64,000 nucleotides of DNA from Planotetraspora sp. A-T 1434 (GTDB lineage Bacteria; Actinomycetota; Actinomycetes; Streptosporangiales; Streptosporangiaceae). Location of the stretch: assembly GCF_025420585.1 (NCBI RefSeq), contig NZ_JAOEGB010000024.1, positions 1 to 64,000 on the forward strand, read 5' to 3'. This document shows positions 57,095 to 64,000 of the stretch, in pieces. The first letter of the stretch is position 1, and each line of letters begins with the position of its first letter. Under the pieces are notes generated by a model. It was not told where the DNA came from. It made no database searches and saw nothing but the letters and a program-made list of their open reading frames with translations. The position numbers were made by a program, and so were the translations under genes.

Positions 57095-57787
57095 TCAGGC
57101 GGCCATGGCTCCCGTGGGCCAGGGAGCGTCGTCCGTCTCCTCGTCCTCATAGGCATCGCTTCCCGCCCCGGTTTCCGCCCCGGTTTCCGCCCCGGTTTCC
57201 GCCCCGGTTTCCGCGCCGGTTTCCGCGCCGGTTTCCGCGTTCACGGTCGTGCGGGTTTCCCCGAAGGGATCCGCGAGGCCGTCCCCACCGCCGTCCCCAC
57301 CGCCTTCGATGGCCCGCAGGCCGCTTCCCACGGCTCTCGGCATCCCGGTGGTCGCCAGCTCCCACTCCCGCGTGGTGTTCTCCATGCCCTGCCGCTCGTC
57401 GTCGCTCGGCCCGGCGCCCGAGTAGGACCGGAGCGGCTTCTCGAACGTGGCGATGCCCCACTTCAGGTCGTGACCCACGGAGTTTGCCTCGATCTCGGCC
57501 CAGAACCGCTGCTCGCCGTCGCGCTCGAACTGTTTGATCCGCAGCCTGCCGTACACGACGACCGGCTGGCCCTTGCTCACCGACTGGTGCACGTTGTCGG
57601 CCAGGCCCCGGTAGCAGCGGACCGTGTAGTAGGTCGTGTCCCTCGTCTGCCATGTGTTGGTCTGCTGGTCGAGGACCCGCCGGTTGACGGCCATCCGCAT
57701 CGATGTGACGCGGGAGCCGTCCTTGAACTGGTACTGCCGGGGGTCGTCGGTGACGTTCCCGCTCAGCGTGACATAGATGTCGCTCAT
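57095..57787 (-). CDS. Single-stranded DNA-binding protein, secondary type
   Basis: A 230-residue OB-fold protein. The OB core reads DIYVTLSGNVTDDPRQYQFKDGSRVTSMRMAVNRR, TTYYTVRCYRGLADNVHQSVSKGQPVVVYGRLRI and FWAEIEANSVGHDLKWG. The tail holds six tandem AETG repeats and ends DDAPWPTGAMAA, without the acidic DDDIPF-type tip that recruits partner enzymes. Actinomycetes carry a second SSB (SsbB type) lacking that tip, used in sporulation chromosome segregation, and this is likely that paralogue. GGGAGG precedes the ATG. Confidence 0.88.
   Translation of the reverse strand: MSDIYVTLSGNVTDDPRQYQFKDGSRVTSMRMAVNRRVLDQQTNTWQTRDTTYYTVRCYRGLADNVHQSVSKGQPVVVYGRLRIKQFERDGEQRFWAEIEANSVGHDLKWGIATFEKPLRSYSGAGPSDDERQGMENTTREWELATTGMPRAVGSGLRAIEGGGDGGGDGLADPFGETRTTVNAETGAETGAETGAETGAETGAETGAGSDAYEDEETDDAPWPTGAMAA
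57168..57239 (-). repeat. 12-bp coding tandem repeat in ssb, six units
   Basis: Six copies of CCGGTTTCCGCC (last three ending CG) encode the (ETGA)6 run in the C-terminal tail of the SSB. Length change by slippage would stay in frame. Confidence 0.9.
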
Positions 57788-57907
57788 GAAGTGCCTCCCA
57801 GGCCCGGGCATTCGCCGGACTCGGAGGACACAGTGGCCCGGGACCGCCGGGCCGCAGGCCACCGAACCGCTTTCTGTGGACGGCCGGATCCCTGTGGATG
57901 ATCGCGG

Positions 57908-59539
57908 CTAACGCCTCGCCGTGACCATCGCGCCGAAGAACTCGTTGTAGCGCTGCAACTCCCGCTCCACGGGCTCCACGACCATCTCCTGGGCGACGGT
58001 GCCCACACGACGCCGCATGTCCCGCTCCAGGCGGTCCCGCTCGTTGCCCGCGCCCAGCACGACGAAGTTCCGGCTGGCCACCGCCGACAGCAGGCCCAGG
58101 CCGAGGACGCTGACCATCATCAGCCCCAGCCACGGAAGGGCGGCGACGTCGCCGAGGATCTCCGCCGGAGGCTTGCCGGCCCTGAAGACGCCGTAGGCCA
58201 GGATCGAGCCCACCCAGGCGAGCCCGGCCACGAACATCGCGACGAGGAGGTACTGCCAGACCTTCAGCAGCCACCACCAGCCCGGCACCCGGTCAAGAGG
58301 TGGAGCGACCTTGGCGAGCTCGTCGGACAGCGCCTTGGGCAGATCCGCCGACCGCGACCGCGCCGCCTCGCGCACGCCGCTCTGCCAGACCTCCGGCATG
58401 CTCCCCGTGAGTCCGTCGGCCAGAGCCTGCACGGCGTTGTCCACCTCGGCCGGCTGGGCGCTCACCGCGCTTCCCACGAGGTTGCGGATCTCGTCCTTCA
58501 CCGCGCCGAGACGCAGGCTGCTCAGTGGGTCGGGCCGCAGCTTCGCGGCCCACCGGGCGTACGGCCAGCCGACCCAGTCGACGGAACGCACGCCGTAGAC
58601 GTTCTCCATGGCCTCGCCGAGGGCCGACACGCCCACCGCGTCGCACAGGGCGTCGGTGAGCCCCGCCCGGCGGGCGCCGTCCACCGCCGAGTCCACCTGC
58701 AGAACCTCCGGCATGTCCTCCGCCAGACGCAGCATGAGCCGGTCGAGGTCGGCTTCCAGGCGCAGGGAGGCGGCCCGGCCCGCGGAGACGGACTCGGCGA
58801 GCACGGCCTTGAGGCCGTCGACGCCCTTGCCCGTGGTCGCGGACGTGGCGACCACCCGGGGATGGGCGACCCCTTCCCGCTTCAGCAGGTCTTCCAGGTC
58901 GGCCACGCACTCGGCCTGCTCCTCCGGGCTGAGCCGGTCGGCCTGGTTGAGCACGAAGACCGTCACCGCGTCGTGCCCGGCCAGATCGGTCACATAGCGC
59001 CGGTGCACGGAGGCGTCGGCGTACTTCTGCGGGTCGAGCACCCACACGATCAGGTCGGAGACCTGGATCAGCCGGTTGGCCTCGGGGTCCGTCAGCGCCC
59101 GGATCGAGTCGTGGTCGGGCAGGTCGAGCAGGATGAGCCCGTGGAGCTGGCTCTCGCCCTTGTCCAGCGCGCTCGCGCGGGCGAAACGGTGCCGCCACTG
59201 GATCTGCAGCCAGTCGAGCAGCGGAGCGGCGCCCTCCAGCCCCCACACGCAGGCGTGGGTGCGCGCGGTGGTCGGGCGGCGCACCCCGATCGGGGACAGC
59301 TCCAGCCCCGAGATGGAGTTGAACAGCGACGACTTCCCGCTGCCGGTGCCACCCGCCAAAGCCACGACGGTGTGATCCGGGGAGAGCTTGAGCCGGTCAC
59401 CCGCTCGCAGCAGCAGCTGAGCGGCCTCGGTGAGCAGCTCGGGGTCGGCCCGGCTCTGGCCGACGTTCACGATCCTGGCGAGAGCGGCGAGCCGGGAGCC
59501 CAGCCCGTGCTGCGTCTCGGCGGTGCTGACAGTGCTCAT
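57908..59539 (-). CDS. Membrane dynamin-like GTPase, DynB-like
   Basis: A 543-residue GTPase. The P loop is VVALAGGTGSGKSSLFNS, G3 LLDLPDHDSIR and G4 VLNQADRL, with helical stalk regions and two hydrophobic segments near residues 430-490 (LLKVWQYLLVAMFVAGLAWVG, LGLMMVSVLGLGLLSAVAS). Domain order and the preceding soluble partner resemble Streptomyces DynA/DynB, dynamin-like proteins that stabilise sporulation septa. Its ATG overlaps the stop of the upstream dynamin gene (ATGA), so both are coupled. Confidence 0.87.
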   Translation of the reverse strand: MSTVSTAETQHGLGSRLAALARIVNVGQSRADPELLTEAAQLLLRAGDRLKLSPDHTVVALAGGTGSGKSSLFNSISGLELSPIGVRRPTTARTHACVWGLEGAAPLLDWLQIQWRHRFARASALDKGESQLHGLILLDLPDHDSIRALTDPEANRLIQVSDLIVWVLDPQKYADASVHRRYVTDLAGHDAVTVFVLNQADRLSPEEQAECVADLEDLLKREGVAHPRVVATSATTGKGVDGLKAVLAESVSAGRAASLRLEADLDRLMLRLAEDMPEVLQVDSAVDGARRAGLTDALCDAVGVSALGEAMENVYGVRSVDWVGWPYARWAAKLRPDPLSSLRLGAVKDEIRNLVGSAVSAQPAEVDNAVQALADGLTGSMPEVWQSGVREAARSRSADLPKALSDELAKVAPPLDRVPGWWWLLKVWQYLLVAMFVAGLAWVGSILAYGVFRAGKPPAEILGDVAALPWLGLMMVSVLGLGLLSAVASRNFVVLGAGNERDRLERDMRRRVGTVAQEMVVEPVERELQRYNEFFGAMVTARR

Positions 59540-62508
59540 CGCGCGACCTCGAGGTTGTACGTTGCCTGGTACAGCCGGGTGGCGGCGGCCTCGTCCGGGA
59601 TCCCGGCGCTGTCCAGTGCGTCCACGTAGCGGAGCGTCTCCTCGTCGAACAGCAGGCCGATCCGCGCCCGAAGGTCGCTGCGCGCCTTGGCGCTGATGCT
59701 GCGCAGGGACTCCGCGCCGAGCAGACCCCGTAACAACCGCTGGGGCAGCGCGCTGTTGCCCGAGCCCACCGAAACGTCCGTGGTCCCGTAGCCGAGCAGG
59801 CCGACCGTGAAGATCAGGGACAGCGATTCCACGTCGAACGAGACGAGCCTGGCGACCGACCGCTTGGTCACGCCCTCGGTCCTGATCAGCTCGGTCACAT
59901 GGTCCTGCCAGGCGGTGATGGTCCGGGCGGTCCGCCGGACGATCTCGTCTGACGGGCGGCCGAGACCGGGAGTCGCGGCGAGGCGGTCACCGGCGCCCGC
60001 GCGCGCTCGCCACCGGGTCACGACCTCCTCCGCCGCACGCTGGGCCGCCGAGGTGATCACGGATTCCAGCGCCGTACGGAGGGCCGACCTGAGGGCGCGC
60101 AGCCGCTCGGGGCCCTGGTGCTGGGCCTTGCCGCCGCGGCGAAGCTGAAGCGTGCGCATGAGGTCGCCGGAACCGGCGAAGTCCTGCCAGCGGGCCAGCA
60201 CCTCGCCCCTGAGCAGCGAGCCGTTCCTGGTCGCCTCGTCGATCTCGGCGAGCGCGCCCATGTAGGCGGCGTCCACGTCGGAGCGCAGGTCGGCCCGGAG
60301 AGCCACCTGGGTCTCCAGATGCCTGGCCAGCGCGGGGAGCCGGATCTTGAAGCTGTTCAGCACGCCGTTCAGCGTGGCCTGCACGGCGGCCGAGCGCCGC
60401 TGATCGTCGACGGAGAGCTCGGTCAACCACATCCGCAGCTCGGTGACCTCGGTGTCGCTGAGCCGTCCCTCACGCACGGCCGTCTCGTTGATGACGAAAC
60501 GCTCGACGTCGCCCATGCCGTACTCGTCGAGCATGCGGCCGAAGTGCTTCACGATGACGTCGCGGGACTTCGCGGGCACCCGGGACAGCACGATCACCAG
60601 GCGCGCTCCGCGCTCCTTGGCGCGGCGCAGCAGCCCCCACGACGGCGCGTCGGCGTAGCGGGCGGCGGTCGTGACGAACACCCACAGGTCGGCCGCGTCC
60701 AGCAGCCGATAGGCGATCTCGTGGTGCTCCTCGACGACGGAGTCGATGTCCGGCGTGTCGAGCAGCGCGACGCCCTGGGGCAGCCGCTGGGTCTCGACGA
60801 GCACGACGCTGTCCGGCCCGGTGTCCTTCCCGGCCTGCTCGACCCTGGTGAGGCCGCCCAGCAGGTCGCCCTTGGAGAACCACTCGTAGTCGTCGGGGTG
60901 ACAGGCGAGCACGGGGGTCGCGGTGGTCGGGCGGCGCACGCCCGTCGCCGTGACGTTCTGCGCGGCCAGCGTGTTGACCAGGGTCGACTTGCCCGCGCCG
61001 GTGGAACCGGCCACGACGATCAGCGCCGGGGCCGTGCTCATCCGGACGCGCGGGATCACGTAGTCGTCGAGCTGGGCCAGGACGGCGTTCTGCGCCTTGC
61101 GGGCCTCATCGGCGCCCGGCACGTCAAGCCCGAAGTGCAGGCCCTCGACCGCCACCCGGAGCTGGCGGAGCACGCCCGTCAGCGCCCCGGAGACCGGCTC
61201 GGGCAGCGGCACCTCCTGGACCCGCTCACCCGCCGGCGGCCCGTCATGGGTGCCCGTCTCGTCCGAAGAGGCCGCGGAGTCACCCGCCTCGCCGTCCCCG
61301 GCGCCCTCGGCCTCACCCGGCTCCCCGGCCAGTTCGCCGTCCCCGGGCTCCCGGGCGGAGTCCGCGTCTTCCTCTGTCTCTGCGAGTCCGGCGTCTCCCG
61401 GCTCACCGTCGCCTTCGTCGAAGGAGCCGGCCTCGGCGTCGTCGTCCGCATCCGCCCCAGGCACAGCCACAGCCACAGCCACGGCGTCCGACGCCTCGGC
61501 CTGTACGGCCGGGCGCTCGGCGGGCGACCCGGCATCGGCCGCATTGCCGGCCGCGCTGTCATCCGCGCTGTCATCCGCGCTGTCATCCGCGCTGTCATCC
61601 GGTGCCACGTCGCCCACGGGGTCACGGTCGGCGTGCTCACCGCCGTCCGGGCGGTTCAGGACGGGTCGCTGGAACGGATCGAACGGGGTGAACTCCTCTG
61701 ATGACTCTTCGCCGTCGGGCCCGCCCGCCACCTTGGGATCCGCCGCCTCAACGATCGCCGCTTCGACGTTCACCGGCTCCGGCTCCAGCTCCGCGTTCGC
61801 CGGCTCGCCGGAGACATGAGCGAAGGACCCGCGCTTGCGGGCACCACGGGCGCGCGGAGCAGCCTGGGTCGGCGACTGGAAGGGCTGGAACGGGTCGAAA
61901 GCCGCGAACTGCTCGGACGGCCCCGTGTCGTCGGACAGGTCCGCGTCCTCGGCCGGGCTCGCGGCCTCAGACGCGCCCGAACCTAGGGATCCGCCCTTCC
62001 GGGAACCCCTCCCGGCCGAGGCGGCGTGAGCCGGCGGCTGGAACGGGTCGAACCGCTCGGACGGCTCTTCGCCCTCCGGCTCCCCGGAGGTGGCCGGAGC
62101 CGAGGATCCGCCTTTCCGGGGACCACGGCCGGCCGGGGCGGCGGGCGCCGGTGGCTGGAACGGCCGGAACGGGTCGAACGCCTGAGACTGCTGAGACGAC
62201 TCGTCGCCGATCACGTTTGAGGCTGAAGACCGCGCCGTCTTGCCCTTGGACGGCTGCTGAGCGGTCCCGGCGGCATTTCCGGCAGTGGCTTCCGCGGCGT
62301 TCTCCGCGGTGGACGCGGTGGACGCGGTGGACGCGGTGAACTCGGACGCGGGCTGAGGTGCGGGATCGTCGTCGCGAATGGGACGGAACGCGATCGTCTG
62401 CTCCTCCGGCGTCTCCGGGTGCTCGTCGATGGCCGGCTCCTCGGTTGCGGCGTCGCCGGACGGCTTGGCGGGCTTGGGGACGGGAGTCTTCCTGGCAGCC
62501 GATTTCAC
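59536..62508 (-). CDS. Dynamin-like GTPase with long disordered N terminus, DynA-like
   Basis: A 990-residue protein. The first ~460 residues are low-complexity, acidic and Pro/Ala-rich, carrying four FDPF motifs (about residues 110, 151, 204 and 275), three of them followed by GRG or RG-K-G basic patches, and a DDSA run near 301-317. The dynamin GTPase follows: P loop VVAGSTGAGKSTLVNTL (about 500), switch RRPTTATPV, G3 ALLDTPDIDSVV. Its C-terminal half is helical. The GTG start overlaps the cobA stop (GTGA) and its stop overlaps the partner GTPase. It probably works with that partner on membranes at septa. Confidence 0.85.
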   Translation of the reverse strand: MKSAARKTPVPKPAKPSGDAATEEPAIDEHPETPEEQTIAFRPIRDDDPAPQPASEFTASTASTASTAENAAEATAGNAAGTAQQPSKGKTARSSASNVIGDESSQQSQAFDPFRPFQPPAPAAPAGRGPRKGGSSAPATSGEPEGEEPSERFDPFQPPAHAASAGRGSRKGGSLGSGASEAASPAEDADLSDDTGPSEQFAAFDPFQPFQSPTQAAPRARGARKRGSFAHVSGEPANAELEPEPVNVEAAIVEAADPKVAGGPDGEESSEEFTPFDPFQRPVLNRPDGGEHADRDPVGDVAPDDSADDSADDSADDSAAGNAADAGSPAERPAVQAEASDAVAVAVAVPGADADDDAEAGSFDEGDGEPGDAGLAETEEDADSAREPGDGELAGEPGEAEGAGDGEAGDSAASSDETGTHDGPPAGERVQEVPLPEPVSGALTGVLRQLRVAVEGLHFGLDVPGADEARKAQNAVLAQLDDYVIPRVRMSTAPALIVVAGSTGAGKSTLVNTLAAQNVTATGVRRPTTATPVLACHPDDYEWFSKGDLLGGLTRVEQAGKDTGPDSVVLVETQRLPQGVALLDTPDIDSVVEEHHEIAYRLLDAADLWVFVTTAARYADAPSWGLLRRAKERGARLVIVLSRVPAKSRDVIVKHFGRMLDEYGMGDVERFVINETAVREGRLSDTEVTELRMWLTELSVDDQRRSAAVQATLNGVLNSFKIRLPALARHLETQVALRADLRSDVDAAYMGALAEIDEATRNGSLLRGEVLARWQDFAGSGDLMRTLQLRRGGKAQHQGPERLRALRSALRTALESVITSAAQRAAEEVVTRWRARAGAGDRLAATPGLGRPSDEIVRRTARTITAWQDHVTELIRTEGVTKRSVARLVSFDVESLSLIFTVGLLGYGTTDVSVGSGNSALPQRLLRGLLGAESLRSISAKARSDLRARIGLLFDEETLRYVDALDSAGIPDEAAATRLYQATYNLEVAR
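61553..61600 (-). repeat. 12-bp coding tandem repeat, four units (DDSA)
   Basis: Four perfect copies of GCGCTGTCATCC encode the DDSA run in the disordered N terminus of the dynamin-like protein. A second small repeat (GGTGGACGC, near 62309-62337) encodes its STA/TAS run. Confidence 0.85.
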
Positions 62509-63737
62509 GGGACCCGCTCCGCTCGCACCATTTCGATCTCCTGGCCGACTCTGACGACCTCACCGACGATCACGATCGCCGGGGGCCGTACCCCGGCCGC
62601 GGTCATCCGTTCGGCCACCGTGGACAGCGTGGCGGCGACAGCCCGCTGGGTCGGAAGAGTACCGTCCTGTACCACCATTACGGGCGTTTCTGGGGAACGT
62701 CCGTCGCGAAGCAGGGTTTCGGCGATCTCCGCCACCCGCTCGACGCCCATCAGGAATATCAGGGTCCCCTGTGATCTCGCCAGCCCACGCCAGTCGACCG
62801 TGGATCTGGGATCCCCGGGCGCCACGTGTACCGAGATCACATGGAACTCCTGGCTCACTCCACGATGGGTGACCGGAACACCGGCGGCCGCGGGGACGGC
62901 GACCGCGCTGGTGATGCCCGGGACCACGGTCACCGGGATGCCCGCCCGCGCGCACGCGATCATCTCCTCGCCACCACGGCCGAAGACGAAGGGGTCGCCC
63001 CCCTTCAGCCGCACCACGAACTTGCCCTGCCGGGCGTGCTCGATGAGCAGCTCGTTGATCTTATCCTGGGCGAGCGCGCGGCCGTAAGGGATCTTCGCGG
63101 CGTCGATCAGCTCGACGTCGGCGGGCAGCTCGTCTAGCAGGGCACGAGGCGCGAGGCGGTCGGCCACGACCACGTCGGCTTGGGCCAGCAGCTGGCGCCC
63201 CCGGACGGTGATGAGGCCGGGATCCCCCGGGCCGCCGCCGACCAGCGCGACACCGACCGGCTTGGTGCGGTGGCGGCGGGCATCCACGGTGCCGTCGCGC
63301 AGCGCGCCGACGACGGCGTCGCGGATCCCGGCGGCCCTGCGGGGGTCGCCCCCGGCGGTGACGGCGACGCTGATCTCGTCGACCCGGCCGCTCGCGGGCG
63401 TCCAGGCCGCCGAGGCGTCCTTGTCATCGGCCCGCACGCACCAGATCCGCTTGGCGTCGGCCTCGGCGGCGATTGCCGTGTTCACCTCGCGGTTGCTGGT
63501 GCAGGCGTGGACCAGCCAGGCGCCGTCGCAGTCACCGACCTGGTAGGGCCGCCGCTCCCATGTCACCCTGCCGTCGGCGATCAGATCGTCGAGCGCCGGG
63601 GTGACGCTGGGAGAGACCAGAGTGACCGACGCTCCGGCGTCGAGCAGCGCGGGGACCCGCCGCTGGGCGACGCGTCCGCCGCCGACGACGAGGACCCGTC
63701 TCCCGTGGAGGCGGAGGCCGAGCAGGTAGGGCGCCAT
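62505..63737 (-). CDS. cobA: Uroporphyrinogen-III C-methyltransferase with CysG-like N domain
   Basis: A 410-residue two-domain protein. Residues 1-150 form a precorrin-2 dehydrogenase/ferrochelatase-like NAD domain (RVLVVGGGRVAQRRVPALLDAGA); residues 155-410 are the SUMT methyltransferase (ALVGGGPGDPGLITVRG, VVADRLAPRAL, RLKGGDPFVFGRGGEEM, VVPGITSAVAVPAAAGVPVTHRG). It converts uroporphyrinogen III towards precorrin-2/siroheme, feeding cobalamin and siroheme. It is shorter than full CysG. It overlaps the dynamin gene, giving a cobA-dynA-dynB-like operon, and cobT lies just upstream. Confidence 0.93.
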   Translation of the reverse strand: MAPYLLGLRLHGRRVLVVGGGRVAQRRVPALLDAGASVTLVSPSVTPALDDLIADGRVTWERRPYQVGDCDGAWLVHACTSNREVNTAIAAEADAKRIWCVRADDKDASAAWTPASGRVDEISVAVTAGGDPRRAAGIRDAVVGALRDGTVDARRHRTKPVGVALVGGGPGDPGLITVRGRQLLAQADVVVADRLAPRALLDELPADVELIDAAKIPYGRALAQDKINELLIEHARQGKFVVRLKGGDPFVFGRGGEEMIACARAGIPVTVVPGITSAVAVPAAAGVPVTHRGVSQEFHVISVHVAPGDPRSTVDWRGLARSQGTLIFLMGVERVAEIAETLLRDGRSPETPVMVVQDGTLPTQRAVAATLSTVAERMTAAGVRPPAIVIVGEVVRVGQEIEMVRAERVP

Positions 63738-63827
63738 GACCCCAGTCTCCCTAATGCGTCAAGCGTGCTCTGTTAGGAGGCAAACCTACCTGTTGACCTG
63801 TGATGGCACCCACCAGACGAGACTTAT

Positions 63828-63858
63828 CGGCCTCGACCTGAGGGTTTCGGCGAGGCCG
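63828..63858 (-). terminator. Possible terminator after cobT
   Basis: The stem CGGCCTCG (63828-63835) / CGAGGCCG (63851-63858), 8 bp with a 15-base loop, begins five bases past the cobT stop on the minus strand. There is no T run. It lies about 90 bases before the cobA start and could also act as a leader structure. No cobalamin riboswitch was recognised here. Confidence 0.5.
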
Positions 63859-63862
63859 AGGG

Positions 63863-64000
63863 TCAGGACTCCTTGTCCGCCACGCCCGCGGCGTCGAAGG
63901 TCGCGACCTCGTGCATGACCCGCGCCGCCGCGCTGACCAGGGGGTGGGCGAGCAGGCCGCCGGTGCCCTCGCCGAGGCGGAGCTCCAGGTCGACGAGCGG
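63863..64000 (-). CDS. cobT: Nicotinate-nucleotide--dimethylbenzimidazole phosphoribosyltransferase, 3' end (partial)
   Basis: The last 45 codons are visible, ending in TGA at 63863; the rest lies beyond the window edge. The C-terminal sequence [20 protein letters not shown], then [21 protein letters not shown], is the characteristic CobT ending, including the catalytic-glutamate region RLGEGTG. CobT activates the lower base for cobalamin assembly, consistent with cobA next door. Confidence 0.9.
   Translation of the reverse strand, partial: PLVDLELRLGEGTGGLLAHPLVSAAARVMHEVATFDAAGVADKES

Noticed and set aside
63770-63790. TTAGGAGGCAAACCTA before cobA, iron-box-like
   Set aside because: Spacing between halves is two bases short of the consensus, and no other evidence supports it.
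63738-63862. Cobalamin riboswitch before cobA
   Set aside because: No B12-box-like sequence or aptamer core could be recognised in 125 bases, which is also short for that class.

Overview
The window is chromosomal DNA from a high-GC, morphologically complex actinomycete. A Streptosporangiales-type genus (Nonomuraea, Streptosporangium or Microbispora-like) is my best guess, but nothing here fixes the genus. Supporting signs are the strong G/C third-position bias, GTG/TTG starts, the order tRNA-Pro / tRNA-Gly / tig / clpP1 / clpP2 / clpX / valS, an actinobacterial bL37 micro-gene, a helix-turn-helix (DUF5753) regulator beside a small ATP-binding protein, SpoIIE-type phosphatases and a sporulation-type dynamin pair. 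Nearly all genes are chromosomal housekeeping or regulatory genes. No CRISPR array, insertion sequence, intact prophage or rRNA operon was seen.

Layout. 0.3-7.5 kb: protein quality control and translation, all on the minus strand (tig, then clpP1-clpP2 overlapping, clpX, valS), with a ClgR-like box before clpP1 and a terminator after tig. 7.7-10.5 kb: a small accessory island between tig and tRNA-Gly (DUF5753 regulator, ATP-binding protein, methyltransferase, and the 3' end of a tyrosine integrase touching the tRNA-Gly side). 10.5-15.5 kb: tRNA-Gly, tRNA-Pro, a VOC protein, TrpB2, a GAF-PP2C-HATPase phosphatase, a DinB-type protein and the 25-residue bL37 gene. 15.6-18.7 kb: deoR-galT, then a c-di-AMP riboswitch driving a secreted coiled-coil protein with a peptidase-like C terminus that probably starts at CTG. 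18.8-25.3 kb: a site-2 protease, a RamR-like response regulator, a RamC-like class III lanthionine synthetase with no visible precursor and an altered kinase loop, and a membrane PP2C phosphatase.

25.4-45.1 kb: metabolism (Eis-type acetyltransferase, rpiB, def, aldehyde dehydrogenase, pepN, lemA plus a DUF2207-type protein, amidase, NERD protein, ilvD, a WYL protein, an HNH-GNAT-FmdB group, S9 peptidase, purU). 45.1-50.1 kb: a minus-strand regulatory block. It holds a helix-turn-helix/TPR regulator overlapping a GNAT enzyme, then a 24-codon ORF translationally coupled to a TPR protein carrying a degenerate ATPase-like N terminus. This two-gene unit is the best candidate for an undescribed system. 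50.1-56.6 kb: a long structured hairpin, mscS, a truncated haemoglobin, a GH13 glucosidase, ettA and a membrane diguanylate cyclase. 56.7-64 kb: tandem-repeat DNA, an SSB without the usual acidic tip, a dynamin-like pair overlapping cobA/cysG, and the 3' end of cobT at the right edge.

Links between genes: signalling is a theme (c-di-AMP riboswitch, c-di-GMP synthesis, PP2C/HATPase switches, RamR/RamC-like pair, dynamin pair), as expected of a sporulating filamentous actinomycete. All functions are inferred from sequence reading alone.
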